A stretch of 39,037 nucleotides of DNA, taken from an uncultured bacterium. GTDB taxonomy: Bacteria; Nitrospirota; Thermodesulfovibrionia; Thermodesulfovibrionales; CALJEL01. The position numbers and the translations under genes are program-made. Of this stretch, positions 6,713-16,013 are shown piece after piece. Location of the stretch: the NCBI GenBank assembly GCA_938074335.1, contig CALJEL010000104.1, positions 1 through 39,037 on the forward strand. Reading direction: 5' to 3'. Numbering within the stretch: position 1 is the first letter of the stretch; each line of letters starts with the position of its first letter. The notes under the pieces are model-generated. The model was not told the DNA's origin. It saw only the letters and a list, made by a program, of their open reading frames with translations, and made no database searches.

Positions 6713-7453
6713 TTAAACATCCTTATCCGCTTCATCAATAAATCTGCACAGGACCTTCTGACAGTTTTCTGCTGCCAGTCTCATATTCCATCTGCCTTTA
6801 TCCCTCTCACCTGCCATGTTACTGACACCCCTTATCTCCATAAACTCAATATTATTCAACAGGGCTACATGGGCAACTCCAGCACCCTCCATGTTTTCAC
6901 AGATAGCATCCCATCTCATCTCCATTATATGAGCCTCCTCAGGGCTACCTGTAATTCCTGCTACTGTAACAAATCTTCCAGTTCTTGCCCTGAGTCCGAG
7001 CTCTTCAGAGTGTTTTAAAATCCTCTTATTATAGATACCTCTTATGGGTATCTCATTGAATATATCAGAGTTTACAAGCTTTACTCTGCTATTTAAAGAG
7101 GATTCCTTTAAGACAGGAAGGCCCAGCTGTCTCATATCCTCAAATTCCATACCCTTTCTGACACCTGTATCACCATATATCTCTGTATCTGCTATTGCAA
7201 TGGCTCCCAGATTAAGACCTGAGCCCCTATAGGCACCACAAATACCAGTGGAGATAAGAAGCAAGGGAGAAAATCTTTCAATAACCCTTGTTGCTGCTAT
7301 GGCAGCATTCACCATTCCTGGACCCGATAGATAAAGTATTATATGGTCTTTTTTAACAGGTCTGTGATAGCCCAATAATTCGGCTCCAAGATGAGCCCCT
7401 ATCAGGGAAAGCTCAAACTCTACTGAAGCTATTATGGCTATATTCTTTCTCAA
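6713..7453 (-). CDS. mqnB: Futalosine hydrolase, 246 aa
   Basis: MqnB removes the purine from futalosine in the alternative menaquinone route. The protein has the nucleoside-phosphorylase-like fold: SGPGMVNAAIA, ISTGICGAY and a catalytic region with CENMEGAGVAHVAL, EIRGVSN and DKGRWN. The MEGA-VA plus EIRG-SN combination with a following RW is typical of MqnB rather than MTA/SAH nucleosidase, though the families are close. The start is a TTG 3 bases after the dgt stop with no clear Shine-Dalgarno, so translation may depend on re-initiation after dgt. A menaquinone pathway fits the quinone-reducing complex I next door. Confidence 0.82.
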   Translation of the reverse strand: MRKNIAIIASVEFELSLIGAHLGAELLGYHRPVKKDHIILYLSGPGMVNAAIAATRVIERFSPLLLISTGICGAYRGSGLNLGAIAIADTEIYGDTGVRKGMEFEDMRQLGLPVLKESSLNSRVKLVNSDIFNEIPIRGIYNKRILKHSEELGLRARTGRFVTVAGITGSPEEAHIMEMRWDAICENMEGAGVAHVALLNNIEFMEIRGVSNMAGERDKGRWNMRLAAENCQKVLCRFIDEADKDV

Positions 7454-7456
7454 CCC

Positions 7457-8494
7457 TTAATATACAGTCCAGCCCTGGGGGAAGAAGAGTCTTTCATAGG
7501 TGGAAAGGGCAAATCTATCGGTCATACCAGCTATGAAATCACAGACCATCCTGTGTTTGTCAATCTTTTTTTCAGGTGGAACAGCCTTAAGGATTTCATC
7601 TGTATGATCAAGATAATAAAAATAAAGCTCCTCTATGATTTTTTTTGTCTTCCTGAATTCACTCCTTATTGCCTCACTTTCATAAACCCTTTCAAAAAGA
7701 AAATCCCTTAATTTATAAATGGCCTCAGAGATACCTGAGCTCATCCTGATCTCTGCAAGATCTATCTTCTGAGATGTCTTTATCACATCCTTTACAGCAG
7801 TATCTATCCTCTGTGAATGGGTATCACCCAGAACCTTTATAACTATCTGGGGTATATCAGCCCTCTTTATTACTCCTGCCCGCAGAGCATCATCAAGGTC
7901 GTGATTCACATAGGCAATTATATCAGCAAGCCTCACAACCTGACCTTCCAGTGTTATTGCCCTGTCCTTTGGATTTTCAGGAACTATATTACCCTTGCCT
8001 TTTGAGTGCTTGACAATACCATCCCTGACTTCATAGGTAAGGTTAAGGCCCTTACCGTCCTTTTCAAGGAAGTCAACAACCCTCAGACTCTGCACATAGT
8101 GGTCAAATCCTCCTGGATGTATCTCTCTAAGGGCTGCCTCTCCAGCATGTCCAAAGGGTGTATGGCCCAGGTCATGACCAAGGGCTATTGCCTCTGTGAG
8201 GTCTTCATTGAGCCTTAAGGACCTTGCAATGGTTCTTGCGATCTGGGAGACCTCAAGCACATGGGTGAGGCGTGTCCTATAGTGATCACCCTTTGGAGCG
8301 AGAAAGACCTGGGTCTTGTGTTTGAGCCTCCTGAATGCCTTGCTGTGTATAATGCGGTCTCTGTCCCTCTGAAAGCATGTCCTTATATCATCCTCAGCCT
8401 CTTCCTTGAGCCTTCCTCGGGATTGTGAGCTCATACAGGCCTTTGGATGAAGGATCTTTTTTTCAATCTCCTCAAGTGTCTGACGGATAGTCAT
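7457..8494 (-). CDS. dgt: dGTPase-like HD-domain triphosphohydrolase, 345 aa
   Basis: Hydrolyses dNTPs to the nucleoside and triphosphate, helping to control nucleotide pools. The HD-domain metal residues are visible: [16 protein letters not shown] (His78) and [14 protein letters not shown] (His107-Asp108, His111, His116), with a later Asp in [19 protein letters not shown]. The N-terminal [22 protein letters not shown] block is the family signature. Length suits the shorter bacterial clade. It ends 3 bases before mqnB and starts 8 bases after the EamA gene stop, so the three genes look like one operon. Confidence 0.9.
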   Translation of the reverse strand: MTIRQTLEEIEKKILHPKACMSSQSRGRLKEEAEDDIRTCFQRDRDRIIHSKAFRRLKHKTQVFLAPKGDHYRTRLTHVLEVSQIARTIARSLRLNEDLTEAIALGHDLGHTPFGHAGEAALREIHPGGFDHYVQSLRVVDFLEKDGKGLNLTYEVRDGIVKHSKGKGNIVPENPKDRAITLEGQVVRLADIIAYVNHDLDDALRAGVIKRADIPQIVIKVLGDTHSQRIDTAVKDVIKTSQKIDLAEIRMSSGISEAIYKLRDFLFERVYESEAIRSEFRKTKKIIEELYFYYLDHTDEILKAVPPEKKIDKHRMVCDFIAGMTDRFALSTYERLFFPQGWTVY

Positions 8495-8502
8495 AAGATA
8501 TT

Positions 8503-8904
8503 TTAACCTGCCATCAAGGCCATTGCAATCAGGGCAAATATAATCCCTGCTGCCTGTCTCAGGCTAATCTCTTCTTTGAGTATCAAAGAGCTCATCAATA
8601 TAGTTATTAATGGATAAAGGGCTGTGATAGTTACAACCACCGAGGCCTTGCCATCCTTCATAGCATAGTAAAAGAATATAACACCTCCACCACCAGTAAG
8701 ACCTGCAAGCAGCGCATATATTATACCTTCAGTATGAAATTCAAACCTGAATCCCTGAAGGATCGTAAAAATAGTTATCATTAAGGCACCGAGGCTCCCC
8801 CATAAATACACTGCCTGATAACCTATATAATTTGAGGCTATCTTTGCAAAAAATCCCCACAATCCCCAGAGTAAAAGTGCTATCAGAGAATAATAGATCC
8901 ACAT
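8503..8904 (-). CDS. Half-size EamA/DMT-superfamily membrane protein, 133 aa
   Basis: Four to five hydrophobic helices span almost the whole protein, with the EamA hallmarks [29 protein letters not shown] and [19 protein letters not shown]. Standard EamA transporters carry two such repeats (about 290 residues), so this is a single-repeat form that would act as a dimer. Substrate unknown. A TATACT box (8913-8918) lies 8 bases before the ATG and no Shine-Dalgarno is visible, which suggests a leaderless or near-leaderless transcript. No convincing -35 is seen. Confidence 0.82.
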   Translation of the reverse strand: MWIYYSLIALLLWGLWGFFAKIASNYIGYQAVYLWGSLGALMITIFTILQGFRFEFHTEGIIYALLAGLTGGGGVIFFYYAMKDGKASVVVTITALYPLITILMSSLILKEEISLRQAAGIIFALIAMALMAG

Positions 8905-8962
8905 AACAAATTAGTATAAAAGTGCACATCCCGCCAGCGGTGCTGGTTTTTGTGGGACTCTC

Positions 8963-9342
8963 TTAAAGAAGGCCTGCGTGTTTTAGGGCCTCTTCTACCT
9001 TTGGGTCTTTTCTTGCAAGCTCTTTGAGTGCCTTTTCAATCCGTTCTTCTCGCTCCTCAAGCTCTTTCTGCCTTCTTATGCTGGTGCAAGGGCTGTGCGT
9101 CTATCCCAGATGACAAAACCTATAAGAATCCCCATACCACCAAAGAGAATCCCAAAACCCCAGAGCATGAAGGTCTTCAGGTCATCAATCTGTCTCTGTA
9201 GTGCCTTCTGCCCCTCATCAACTTTTGTTTCAAGCCTTATGAGCCTGTCCCTGTCATCCTGTGTAAAGGGAACCTCACGGGCAAAGGAAGAGACGGTAGT
9301 GAAAAGTAGAATAATTATCGCTAAGGGTATAAGCCTTTTCAT
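8963..9342 (-). pseudogene. Small membrane protein gene split by a frameshift
   Basis: The 5' part encodes 88 residues: a signal peptide (about 1-21), a polar stretch with DRLIRLETKVDEGQKALQRQ (coiled coil), one membrane helix with FGGMGILIGFVIWDRR, then TALAPA and a stop at 9076. Reading on in the next frame gives a smooth continuation, IRRQKELEEREERIEKALKE followed by LARKDPKVEEALKHAGLL and a stop at 8963-8965. The joined protein (about 125 residues) has a well-formed signal peptide, helix and charged tail. Adding one A at GCATAAG (about 9078) restores the frame. It may be a real mutation or an assembly error. Function unknown. Confidence 0.75.
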
Positions 9343-9352
9343 ACTTTATTTA

Positions 9353-9361
9353 ATTATAACA
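9353..9361 (-). promoter_or_regulatory. Extended -10 promoter, 10 bases from the start codon
   Basis: Read leftward the sequence is TGTTATAAT, then TAAATAAAGT and the ATG at 9342. Transcription would start about 4 bases before the ATG and there is no Shine-Dalgarno, so the message would be nearly leaderless. Confidence 0.5.
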
Positions 9362-9390
9362 CATTGCTCCTTTTTTGGCTCTTTATCACA

Positions 9391-9420
9391 AAAAACCTGC
9401 ACCTACGAGGTGCAAGTTTT
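9391..9420. repeat. TGCACCT hairpin repeat, copy 1
   Basis: Arms AAAAC-c-TGCACCT and AGGTGCA-a-GTTTT enclose ACG, with one mismatched pair. It has A/T runs on both sides, so it could terminate transcription in either direction; leftward it may end read-through from the nuo operon. Near copies occur at 24705-24736 and 27171-27192. Confidence 0.7.
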
Positions 9421-9423
9421 ACC

Positions 9424-9455
9424 CTATTTTGCCGATACCCTGTTGGCAGGCTGCC
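9424..9455 (-). repeat. Dispersed 32-base repeat, copy 3 (inverted)
   Basis: Reads CTATTTTGCCGATACCCTG then TTGGCAGGCTGCC on the + strand, the reverse complement of the unit at 6667-6699. It lies 3 bases after the TGCACCT hairpin and immediately before the integrase remnant. Confidence 0.7.
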
Positions 9456-9461
9456 TCACCA

Positions 9462-9721
9462 TAGAGAACTTTAGTTCAAAGGAAGATTTTTTTGGAAAGG
9501 CTCAGCTATATCAGGATTTTTTTAACATGGTGAGGCCTAATTTTTCAAAAGGTGGCAAGACTCCATGGGAGATAATCAAGGAAGATAGACCTCATATTTC
9601 ACCTGAGGTGCTTCTGTTTCCTATAGTTGACATTGATGCATTATTCAGGGTTAAATTTTCTATACCACAAAGGGGTCAGATTATACCTGCCTTTGTCGCC
9701 ATTAAAATGCCATCTAATTAA
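9462..9721 (+). pseudogene. 3' remnant of an integrase-type transposase gene
   Basis: The last 80 or so codons of an rve-fold transposase are recognisable: a helix with FSSKEDFFGKAQLYQDFFN, then RPNFSKGGKTPWEIIKEDRP, where the R-P then G-KTP-E pattern marks the end of the catalytic domain in IS481/IS3-like enzymes. A C-terminal extension (ISPEVLLFPIVDIDALFRVK) runs to the stop at 9719-9721. No DDE catalytic part remains: the sequence upstream is repeat DNA and an unrelated gene on the other strand. Its stop overlaps the stop of nuoN. IS family assignment is tentative. Confidence 0.62.
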
Positions 9722-11127
9722 AGGCTCATTGATACCTTTGCAAATTCTATAAAGTAATAAGGTGACACCCCCATTAAAAGTACAAGCCCTGTCGTAATGG
9801 TTACTGCAAGGGCCTCTGGAAGATTCGGGCTTACCGAGATTGTCCTTGAGGGTTCTTTCATGTACATGAGCATGACCACCCTGAGATAAAAATAGGCTGA
9901 AACCGCACTCATTATAACAGCAAGTATCGCAAGGCCTGTATAGCCAGCATTTATAACAGACATGAAGAGATAGAACTTTCCAACAAATCCTGCTGTTGGT
10001 GGGATCCCTGTAAGGGAAAACATAAATATAAGCATAATAGCTGCCCAGAGGGGCTCTATCTTACCAAGGCCTTCATAATCAGAAATCAGTTCACCCTCTC
10101 TACCCAGGATCGTCACTATGGCAAAGGCACCTATATTCATAAAGGCATAGATGAAGAGATAGAGCATGGTGCTACGGATGCCTTCAGGTGTCCCTGCTAT
10201 TATGCCAAGAAGGGCATATCCTGAATGGGCAATGGATGAATAGGCAAGCATCCTCTTTATATTTGTCTGGCTGATAGCAAGGACATTACCAACTATCATT
10301 GTGAGGACCGAAAGTACCATCAATACAGTCTTCCAGTCAACTGCTATGGAGCCAAGGGCTATGATAAAGACCCTTCCTATAACTGCAAAGCCTGCTGCCT
10401 TTGGACCAACGGACATAAAGGCTGTGATTGGTGTCGGTGCTCCTTCATAGACATCAGGTGACCACATATGGAAGGGTACGGCTGCAATCTTAAAGGCAAA
10501 GGCAGAGGCAAGAAAAAGCAGGGCAATCATCAGGACTGGCTCTGAGCTTTCGGAAATAAGCCTTTCAGCTATCTCTCTTAGATTTGTCGTTCCAGTAAGG
10601 AGATATATATAGGATATGCCATATAGCAGAAGGGCTGAAGAAAATGCCCCAAGTAAGAAATATTTAAGGGCTGCCTCATTTGACCTTGCATCGTATCTCT
10701 TAAATCCAGTAAGCACATAGATGCTCAGTGCCATGAGTTCTGTACCAAGGTAAAGGAGGATTAGATCATTTGAAGAGGCCATAAAGCTCATACCAAGTAC
10801 TGAAAAAAGAAGAAGACTGTAATATTCACCATAATGCACATTCTCATTCCTCAGGTATCTCATTGAAAGGAGGATCGTAAGGATACTACTTATAAAGAAG
10901 ATAAACTTGAAGAACATGGAATAACCGTCAGATATATACATTTCCTTGAAGGCAAGCCCCGGTGCAACATTTAATACAATAAAGGCTGTAACAGCAATGG
11001 CTATGATTCCCAGAAAGGCAATAACCTCTTTTTTCTTTATTATTAACTCAAGGAGGAGAACAATAATAGCAAGACCTGTTAACCAGAGCTCGGGTTTTAT
11101 TAATGCCATATCTCTTGAAAAATCCAT
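9718..11127 (-). CDS. nuoN: NADH-quinone oxidoreductase subunit N, 469 aa
   Basis: Antiporter-like membrane subunit of complex I. It has about 14 hydrophobic helices and the family signatures ALKYFLLGAFSSALLLYG, KIAAVPFHMWSPDVYEGAPTPITAFMS and NIKRMLAYSSIAHSGYALLG, containing the conserved lysines of the proton path. Length matches the family. It is the last gene of the operon, 9 bases after nuoM, with a good Shine-Dalgarno (TAGGAGG). No terminator follows directly; the hairpin at 9391-9420 is the nearest. Confidence 0.97.
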   Translation of the reverse strand: MDFSRDMALIKPELWLTGLAIIVLLLELIIKKKEVIAFLGIIAIAVTAFIVLNVAPGLAFKEMYISDGYSMFFKFIFFISSILTILLSMRYLRNENVHYGEYYSLLLFSVLGMSFMASSNDLILLYLGTELMALSIYVLTGFKRYDARSNEAALKYFLLGAFSSALLLYGISYIYLLTGTTNLREIAERLISESSEPVLMIALLFLASAFAFKIAAVPFHMWSPDVYEGAPTPITAFMSVGPKAAGFAVIGRVFIIALGSIAVDWKTVLMVLSVLTMIVGNVLAISQTNIKRMLAYSSIAHSGYALLGIIAGTPEGIRSTMLYLFIYAFMNIGAFAIVTILGREGELISDYEGLGKIEPLWAAIMLIFMFSLTGIPPTAGFVGKFYLFMSVINAGYTGLAILAVIMSAVSAYFYLRVVMLMYMKEPSRTISVSPNLPEALAVTITTGLVLLMGVSPYYFIEFAKVSMSL

Positions 11128-11136
11128 TATAACCTC

Positions 11137-12597
11137 CTACTGTAACTTTATAACTAATTGCTTAACGCTTTCATGCATGAAACTCAGAAAGGTGTTTGGA
11201 TAAACACCTATCCAGACCACAAGGACAACAAGGGGTGCAAGGGTTATTATCTCTCTTAAATCCATATCCTTATAACCCTTTATATGGGGATTAACCTCCT
11301 CAAAGAATACCCTCTGATAAAGCCAGAGCATATAGGCTGCACCTATGATTATGCCTGTTGCTGCAAGGGCACCTGCAAGTCTGGATGCCTTGAATCCTCC
11401 AAGGATGATCAGAAATTCACCGATAAAGCCATTTAGCCCTGGAAGTCCTATTGAGGCAAGGGTAAAAACCATAAAGAAACCTGCATATACAGGAAGCACA
11501 GTGGCAACTCCACCGTAATGGGATATCTCCCTTGAATGGCTCCTGTCATAGATCACTCCAACCAGTAAGAATAAGGCCCCTGTAACGATCCCGTGGTTTA
11601 TCATCTGAAGGATACCACCTTCAAGACCCTGCTGATTTAAGGCAAATATACCAAGTGTAACAAAACCCATATGGCTTACCGAGCTATAGGCTATCAATCT
11701 CTTAAGGTCTGACTGTACGAGGCATATGAGACCACCATAGATGATGGCAATTATTGAAAGTGTAAGCATCACGGGTGCCATTGCCTTTGTTGCATCAGGA
11801 AAAAGTGGCAGGGAGAATCTCAGAAATCCGTATGCACCCATCTTGATAAGTATTCCTGCAAGTATAACGCTGCCTGCAGTTGGTGCCTCTGTGTGGGCAT
11901 CTGGAAGCCATGTATGAACAGGCCACATAGGGACCTTTACTGCAAAGGCTGCAAAGAATGCCCAGAAAAGTATGAGCTGGAGTTTATAAGGGAATTTCTG
12001 AGACATAAGGCTCAGTATGTCAAAGGTATGACCTCCGTTGAAGTAAAGCACGATTATTCCAACAAGCATGAGCACGCTACCTGCAAGGGTATAGAGGAAG
12101 AACTTTATAGCTGAATATATCCTCCTCGGGCCTCCCCAGACACCTATAATCAGATACATGGGTATGAGCATTGCCTCCCAGAATACATAAAAGAGGAAAA
12201 AGTCCAGGGCTGAAAATACACCTATCATGGCCGCCTCTATCAGGAGCAGGGCTATATAAAATTCCTTTATCTTATCTTTAATAGAATGCCATGAGATAAG
12301 GACACAGAGCGGGCCGAGCAATGCACTAAGAAGGACAAAAAGTACACTTATTCCATCCACTCCGAGGTAATACTTTATATTCCATGCAGGTATCCATTCA
12401 AAGACCTCAACAAATTGCATATCACTTCTTGTTTTGTCAAAATTCAAAAACAATGGAAGGGAGACAACGAAGGTGAGAACTGTAAAGATAAGGCTGAACC
12501 ATTTTATAGCAAGCTCCTGCCTCCTTCCCATAAGAAGAAGTATGAGTGCTCCTACTACTGGAAGAAATATTACTGTGCTTAAAACAGGGTATGCCAT
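11137..12597 (-). CDS. nuoM: NADH-quinone oxidoreductase subunit M, 486 aa
   Basis: Antiporter-like membrane subunit. Signatures: FYVFWEAMLIPMYLIIGVWGG with the key helix-5 glutamate, KVPMWPVHTWLPDAHTEAPT, and DLKRLIAYSSVSHMGFVTLG. Around 14 transmembrane helices and normal length. Shine-Dalgarno GAGGT is present 6 bases before the ATG. It stands 36 bases after nuoL. Confidence 0.97.
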   Translation of the reverse strand: MAYPVLSTVIFLPVVGALILLLMGRRQELAIKWFSLIFTVLTFVVSLPLFLNFDKTRSDMQFVEVFEWIPAWNIKYYLGVDGISVLFVLLSALLGPLCVLISWHSIKDKIKEFYIALLLIEAAMIGVFSALDFFLFYVFWEAMLIPMYLIIGVWGGPRRIYSAIKFFLYTLAGSVLMLVGIIVLYFNGGHTFDILSLMSQKFPYKLQLILFWAFFAAFAVKVPMWPVHTWLPDAHTEAPTAGSVILAGILIKMGAYGFLRFSLPLFPDATKAMAPVMLTLSIIAIIYGGLICLVQSDLKRLIAYSSVSHMGFVTLGIFALNQQGLEGGILQMINHGIVTGALFLLVGVIYDRSHSREISHYGGVATVLPVYAGFFMVFTLASIGLPGLNGFIGEFLIILGGFKASRLAGALAATGIIIGAAYMLWLYQRVFFEEVNPHIKGYKDMDLREIITLAPLVVLVVWIGVYPNTFLSFMHESVKQLVIKLQ

Positions 12598-12633
12598 TCT
12601 ATACCTCCATATACGGGCAAATGATAATTGCCC

Positions 12634-14574
12634 CTACTTTACCATCAAAATAAATGCCAGTATAAAGAACATAGCACCCACCATAAAAATAGCATAATGA
12701 TTAACAAGGCCTGTCTGTATAGCCCTTAATCTTTCAGAGAACCTTCCTATGGTCTTTGGCACTCCATTAACAATCGCCTCTATTATTCCTATATCTGTTA
12801 CAGCCTCAATTACTGTGCGGGCTGTCCATAGTGCAGGCCTCACCACAATCAGGTGATAAAACTCATCCACATAGTATTTGTTCCACAGGACAGTATGTAT
12901 CTTCTTTAAGAAAGGTCTCTTAAGGAGTGCCTTAGCCCTTTCTGCATCACCCCTATAAAGATAGAAGGCAAGGATTATTCCTGCAATTCCTGCAATAATG
13001 CTCAGGGTCATAACCATGAGCTCAACAGAATGACTGCCCTCTTCTGAAGGATGGCCTACTACTGGTGAAAGGAATTCATAAAACCAGGCACCATGAAGTC
13101 CTATAGCCTCTCCAATCAGGGGAGGGATACCCACCCATCCTGCTGCCACTGCACCAATCGCAAGAAGTACAAGGGGTATTGTCATGACAGGAGGTGATTC
13201 ATGAAGGTGATGCTCCTCAGGATGACTTCCACGGAATCTTCCATGGAAGGCAACTGAAATTATCCTGAAGGAATAAAAGGCTGTAAGAAGTGCTGTAACT
13301 GTTCCCATGAGCCAGAGGACCTTGCCAAGATCACCTTTTAAATATGTCTGATAGAGTATCTCGTCCTTGCTGAAAAATCCTGCAAAACCAGGTATACCAG
13401 ATATGCTCAATGAGGCAAGGAGCATGGTCACATATGTGATCCTCATTTTATTCTTCAAGCCACCCATCTTCCATATATCAAGTTCTCCTGCCATTGCATG
13501 CATAACACTTCCAGCACCAAGGAACAGCAGGGCCTTAAAAAAGGCATGGGTATAAAGATGAAATATCCCTGCTCCGTAGGCACCAACTCCACAGGCAAGA
13601 AACATGTAGCCAAGCTGACTTATCGTTGAATAGGCAATTATCCTTTTAATATCATTCTGGACAAGACCTATGGTTGCTGCAAAGAGTGCTGTAACTGCAC
13701 CTGTCACGGCAACAACTGTGAGTGCTATCTCTGAGAGATTGAATATGGGATTACATCTTGCCACCATGAATACACCTGCTGTAACCATTGTAGCTGCATG
13801 GATAAGGGCACTGACAGGTGTTGGGCCTTCCATTGCATCAGGAAGCCATACATGAAGCGGGATCTGGGCAGATTTTCCAATTGCACCGCAGAAGAGAAGG
13901 AGGGCTATGAGGGTAATAAGATCAATCTCATAACCAAAAAGCACTACAGTCTTACCTGCAATTGAAGATACACTCCCAAATACAGGTGCATAATGCAATG
14001 TCCCGAAGGTAAGGAATATAAGGATCACACCGAGGCCAAATCCAAAGTCTCCAAATCTATTTACGATAAAGGCCTTCTTCCCCGCATCTGAGGCAGACTT
14101 CTTCTGATACCAGTAGCCAATAAGGAGATAAGAGCAGAGACCAACGGCCTCCCAGCCAAAATAAAGCTGAAGAAAATTATTTGACATAATAAGCATGAGC
14201 ATGGAGAATGTAAAGAGATTGAGATAGGCAAAGAATCTGTAGAATCCCGGATCACCATGCATATATCCTATGGAGTAGACATGGACAAGAAAACTCACCA
14301 CAGTAACCACAACGAGCATGACTGCAGTGAGCTGATCAATGAGAAAACCTACAGAAACCTTAAAATCTCCTGAGATCACCCAGCTATAGAGGTCTTCATT
14401 GATCACATTGCCTGAGATAACCTCTCTGACGGTCATGAGGCCAAGGACCATTGATAGGCCCACCACAGGAACAGAGATCCAGTGTGCCCTGTGTTTTAAT
14501 AATCCCCTTCCAAAGATAATGTTTATTAAAAATCCTAAGAGGGGCAAAAATGGTATCAGTGCATAATATCTCAT
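12634..14574 (-). CDS. nuoL: NADH-quinone oxidoreductase subunit L, 646 aa
   Basis: Largest antiporter-like subunit, at the far end of the membrane arm. Signatures: LQLYFGWEAVGLCSYLLIGYW with the conserved glutamate, SAQIPLHVWLPDAMEGPTPVSALIHAATMV, and NDIKRIIAYSTISQLGYMF. The C-terminal third carries the long lateral helix region and final membrane helix (NHYAIFMVGAMFFILAFI). Length is normal. The next gene upstream, nuoK, ends 8 bases away. Confidence 0.97.
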   Translation of the reverse strand: MRYYALIPFLPLLGFLINIIFGRGLLKHRAHWISVPVVGLSMVLGLMTVREVISGNVINEDLYSWVISGDFKVSVGFLIDQLTAVMLVVVTVVSFLVHVYSIGYMHGDPGFYRFFAYLNLFTFSMLMLIMSNNFLQLYFGWEAVGLCSYLLIGYWYQKKSASDAGKKAFIVNRFGDFGFGLGVILIFLTFGTLHYAPVFGSVSSIAGKTVVLFGYEIDLITLIALLLFCGAIGKSAQIPLHVWLPDAMEGPTPVSALIHAATMVTAGVFMVARCNPIFNLSEIALTVVAVTGAVTALFAATIGLVQNDIKRIIAYSTISQLGYMFLACGVGAYGAGIFHLYTHAFFKALLFLGAGSVMHAMAGELDIWKMGGLKNKMRITYVTMLLASLSISGIPGFAGFFSKDEILYQTYLKGDLGKVLWLMGTVTALLTAFYSFRIISVAFHGRFRGSHPEEHHLHESPPVMTIPLVLLAIGAVAAGWVGIPPLIGEAIGLHGAWFYEFLSPVVGHPSEEGSHSVELMVMTLSIIAGIAGIILAFYLYRGDAERAKALLKRPFLKKIHTVLWNKYYVDEFYHLIVVRPALWTARTVIEAVTDIGIIEAIVNGVPKTIGRFSERLRAIQTGLVNHYAIFMVGAMFFILAFILMVK

Positions 14575-14582
14575 CTTACCTC

Positions 14583-14885
14583 CTAACCCCTGAGTTCAGT
14601 GACCTCATCCACATGGCCAGCTGCCTTTGTCCTGAAGAGGGCTATTAATATGGCAAGACCTATTGCAGCCTCTGCAGCAGCAACGGCGATCACAAAGAGT
14701 GTGAGCATCTGACCTCGCATATCCTGCATATAATGACTCATGGCAACAAGGTTTATATTAACTGCATTAAGCATGAGCTCAACAGACATAAATATTATAA
14801 TGAGATTCCTCCTCGTAAGAAATCCAAGCATACCAATGGTAAAAACAATGAGGCTCAGCCATATATACCACCTGAGTTCAATCAT
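14583..14885 (-). CDS. nuoK: NADH-quinone oxidoreductase subunit K, 100 aa
   Basis: Three-helix membrane subunit next to the quinone end of the proton path. It has [18 protein letters not shown] with the essential helix-2 glutamate, and [22 protein letters not shown] with the second glutamate. Length is exactly that of the family. The ATG overlaps the nuoJ stop by 4 bases, so translation is coupled. Confidence 0.97.
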   Translation of the reverse strand: MIELRWYIWLSLIVFTIGMLGFLTRRNLIIIFMSVELMLNAVNINLVAMSHYMQDMRGQMLTLFVIAVAAAEAAIGLAILIALFRTKAAGHVDEVTELRG

Positions 14886-15391
14886 CTTAACCTCCTCTTT
14901 GCAAGTACTATAGCTCCTACTATGGCAACAAGCAGGATAACAGAGATTACCTCAAAGGGCAGGAGATAATTTGCGAATAATTCCTTTCCAAAGGCCTTTG
15001 TATGGGTCATGGTCTTTATGTAATCAATATTATGCAGGCCTGTATATCCTGCCTTTACAGCCCTCAGCCCGAGAAACAGCATTATAAGGAGACCCATAAC
15101 AACAGGTATTGCCATTACCCATGAGCCAATAAATAACTCTGTCTGAAGCTCCTCTTTTATATTCAGTATCATTATGGCAAAGAGGAAAAGTACGAGTATT
15201 GCACCGGCATAGACAATTACCTGCACAGCAGCAAGAAATTCTGCATTGAGGAATAGATAAAGGGCTCCTACATGGATAAACATAAAGAGCATTCCAAGGA
15301 CACTATGGACAGGGTTCTTTCTTGTGATGATAAAAATGGATAAGCCAATTATTGCCACTGATAGATAGGCAAAAAATATATACTGCATCAC
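14882..15391 (-). CDS. nuoJ: NADH-quinone oxidoreductase subunit J, 169 aa
   Basis: Five-helix membrane subunit. [43 protein letters not shown] is the NuoJ core seen in pieces: [17 protein letters not shown] holds the pi-bulge helix that changes shape during turnover. The ATG overlaps the nuoI stop by 4 bases and the gene overlaps nuoK by 4, forming a tightly coupled I-J-K block. Confidence 0.96.
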   Translation of the reverse strand: MMQYIFFAYLSVAIIGLSIFIITRKNPVHSVLGMLFMFIHVGALYLFLNAEFLAAVQVIVYAGAILVLFLFAIMILNIKEELQTELFIGSWVMAIPVVMGLLIMLFLGLRAVKAGYTGLHNIDYIKTMTHTKAFGKELFANYLLPFEVISVILLVAIVGAIVLAKRRLR

Positions 15392-16005
15392 TGCCTCCTT
15401 CCGTTTCCGTTATAAATAAGCCATTCACCCCTTATATCCCGTATCTTGCCCTTTCTCCTTTTATATCTTTCTGGATCAAAAATTGGCTGACCCTCATACT
15501 CTCTGAAATCATTTTCAAGGGGATGCCAGAATCTTTTAAAATATTCCTCTCCCTTCTTACCAGCCATATACTTATCCCAGTTTTCAAGGAGTTTCTCCTT
15601 TGTCATATAAAAGTCATCCCTTGAATAATTTGCGTATTCATAATGTTCTGTAAGGGCAATTGCCTGAAAAGGGCATGCCTCCACACAGAGGGCACAGTAA
15701 ACACATCTCAGGACCTCTATTTCGTATCTCTCCACTATCTTCTGGTGATCCGGTCCCTCGGTTGTGTAGACATGAATACATTCTGAAGGGCATATGGCAG
15801 CACAGAGGCCACAACCAACACAGCGAGCTGTGCCATCAGGTCTTCTGGCAAGGGCATGAAGCCCCCTGAAACCAGGTAATGCCTGTTTTTTCTCCTCAGG
15901 ATACTGTCTTGTTACAGGCCTTGTAAAGAGCCTGCTCAGTGTAAGGGCCATACCCTTGAGTATTTCAATAAACAGGACCTTCTGTATAAGTTCCTTTAAT
16001 CTCAT
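15388..16005 (-). CDS. nuoI: NADH-quinone oxidoreductase subunit I (two 4Fe-4S), 205 aa
   Basis: Carries clusters N6a and N6b that relay electrons to N2. Both motifs are complete: CVGCGLCAAICPSEC and CVYCALCVEACPFQA. An amphipathic N-terminal helix (LIQKVLFIEILKGMALTLSRL) would lie on the membrane. The C-terminus is somewhat longer than in many homologues and rich in charged residues (YKRRKGKIRDIRGEW). It lies 8 bases after nuoH. Confidence 0.97.
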   Translation of the reverse strand: MRLKELIQKVLFIEILKGMALTLSRLFTRPVTRQYPEEKKQALPGFRGLHALARRPDGTARCVGCGLCAAICPSECIHVYTTEGPDHQKIVERYEIEVLRCVYCALCVEACPFQAIALTEHYEYANYSRDDFYMTKEKLLENWDKYMAGKKGEEYFKRFWHPLENDFREYEGQPIFDPERYKRRKGKIRDIRGEWLIYNGNGRRQ

Positions 16006-16013
16006 AAACCCTC

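Noticed and set aside
9095-9461. 5' part of a 208-codon plus-strand frame leading into the integrase remnant
   Set aside because: It is antisense to the frameshifted membrane protein and then runs through two repeats; only the last 80 or so codons look like protein.
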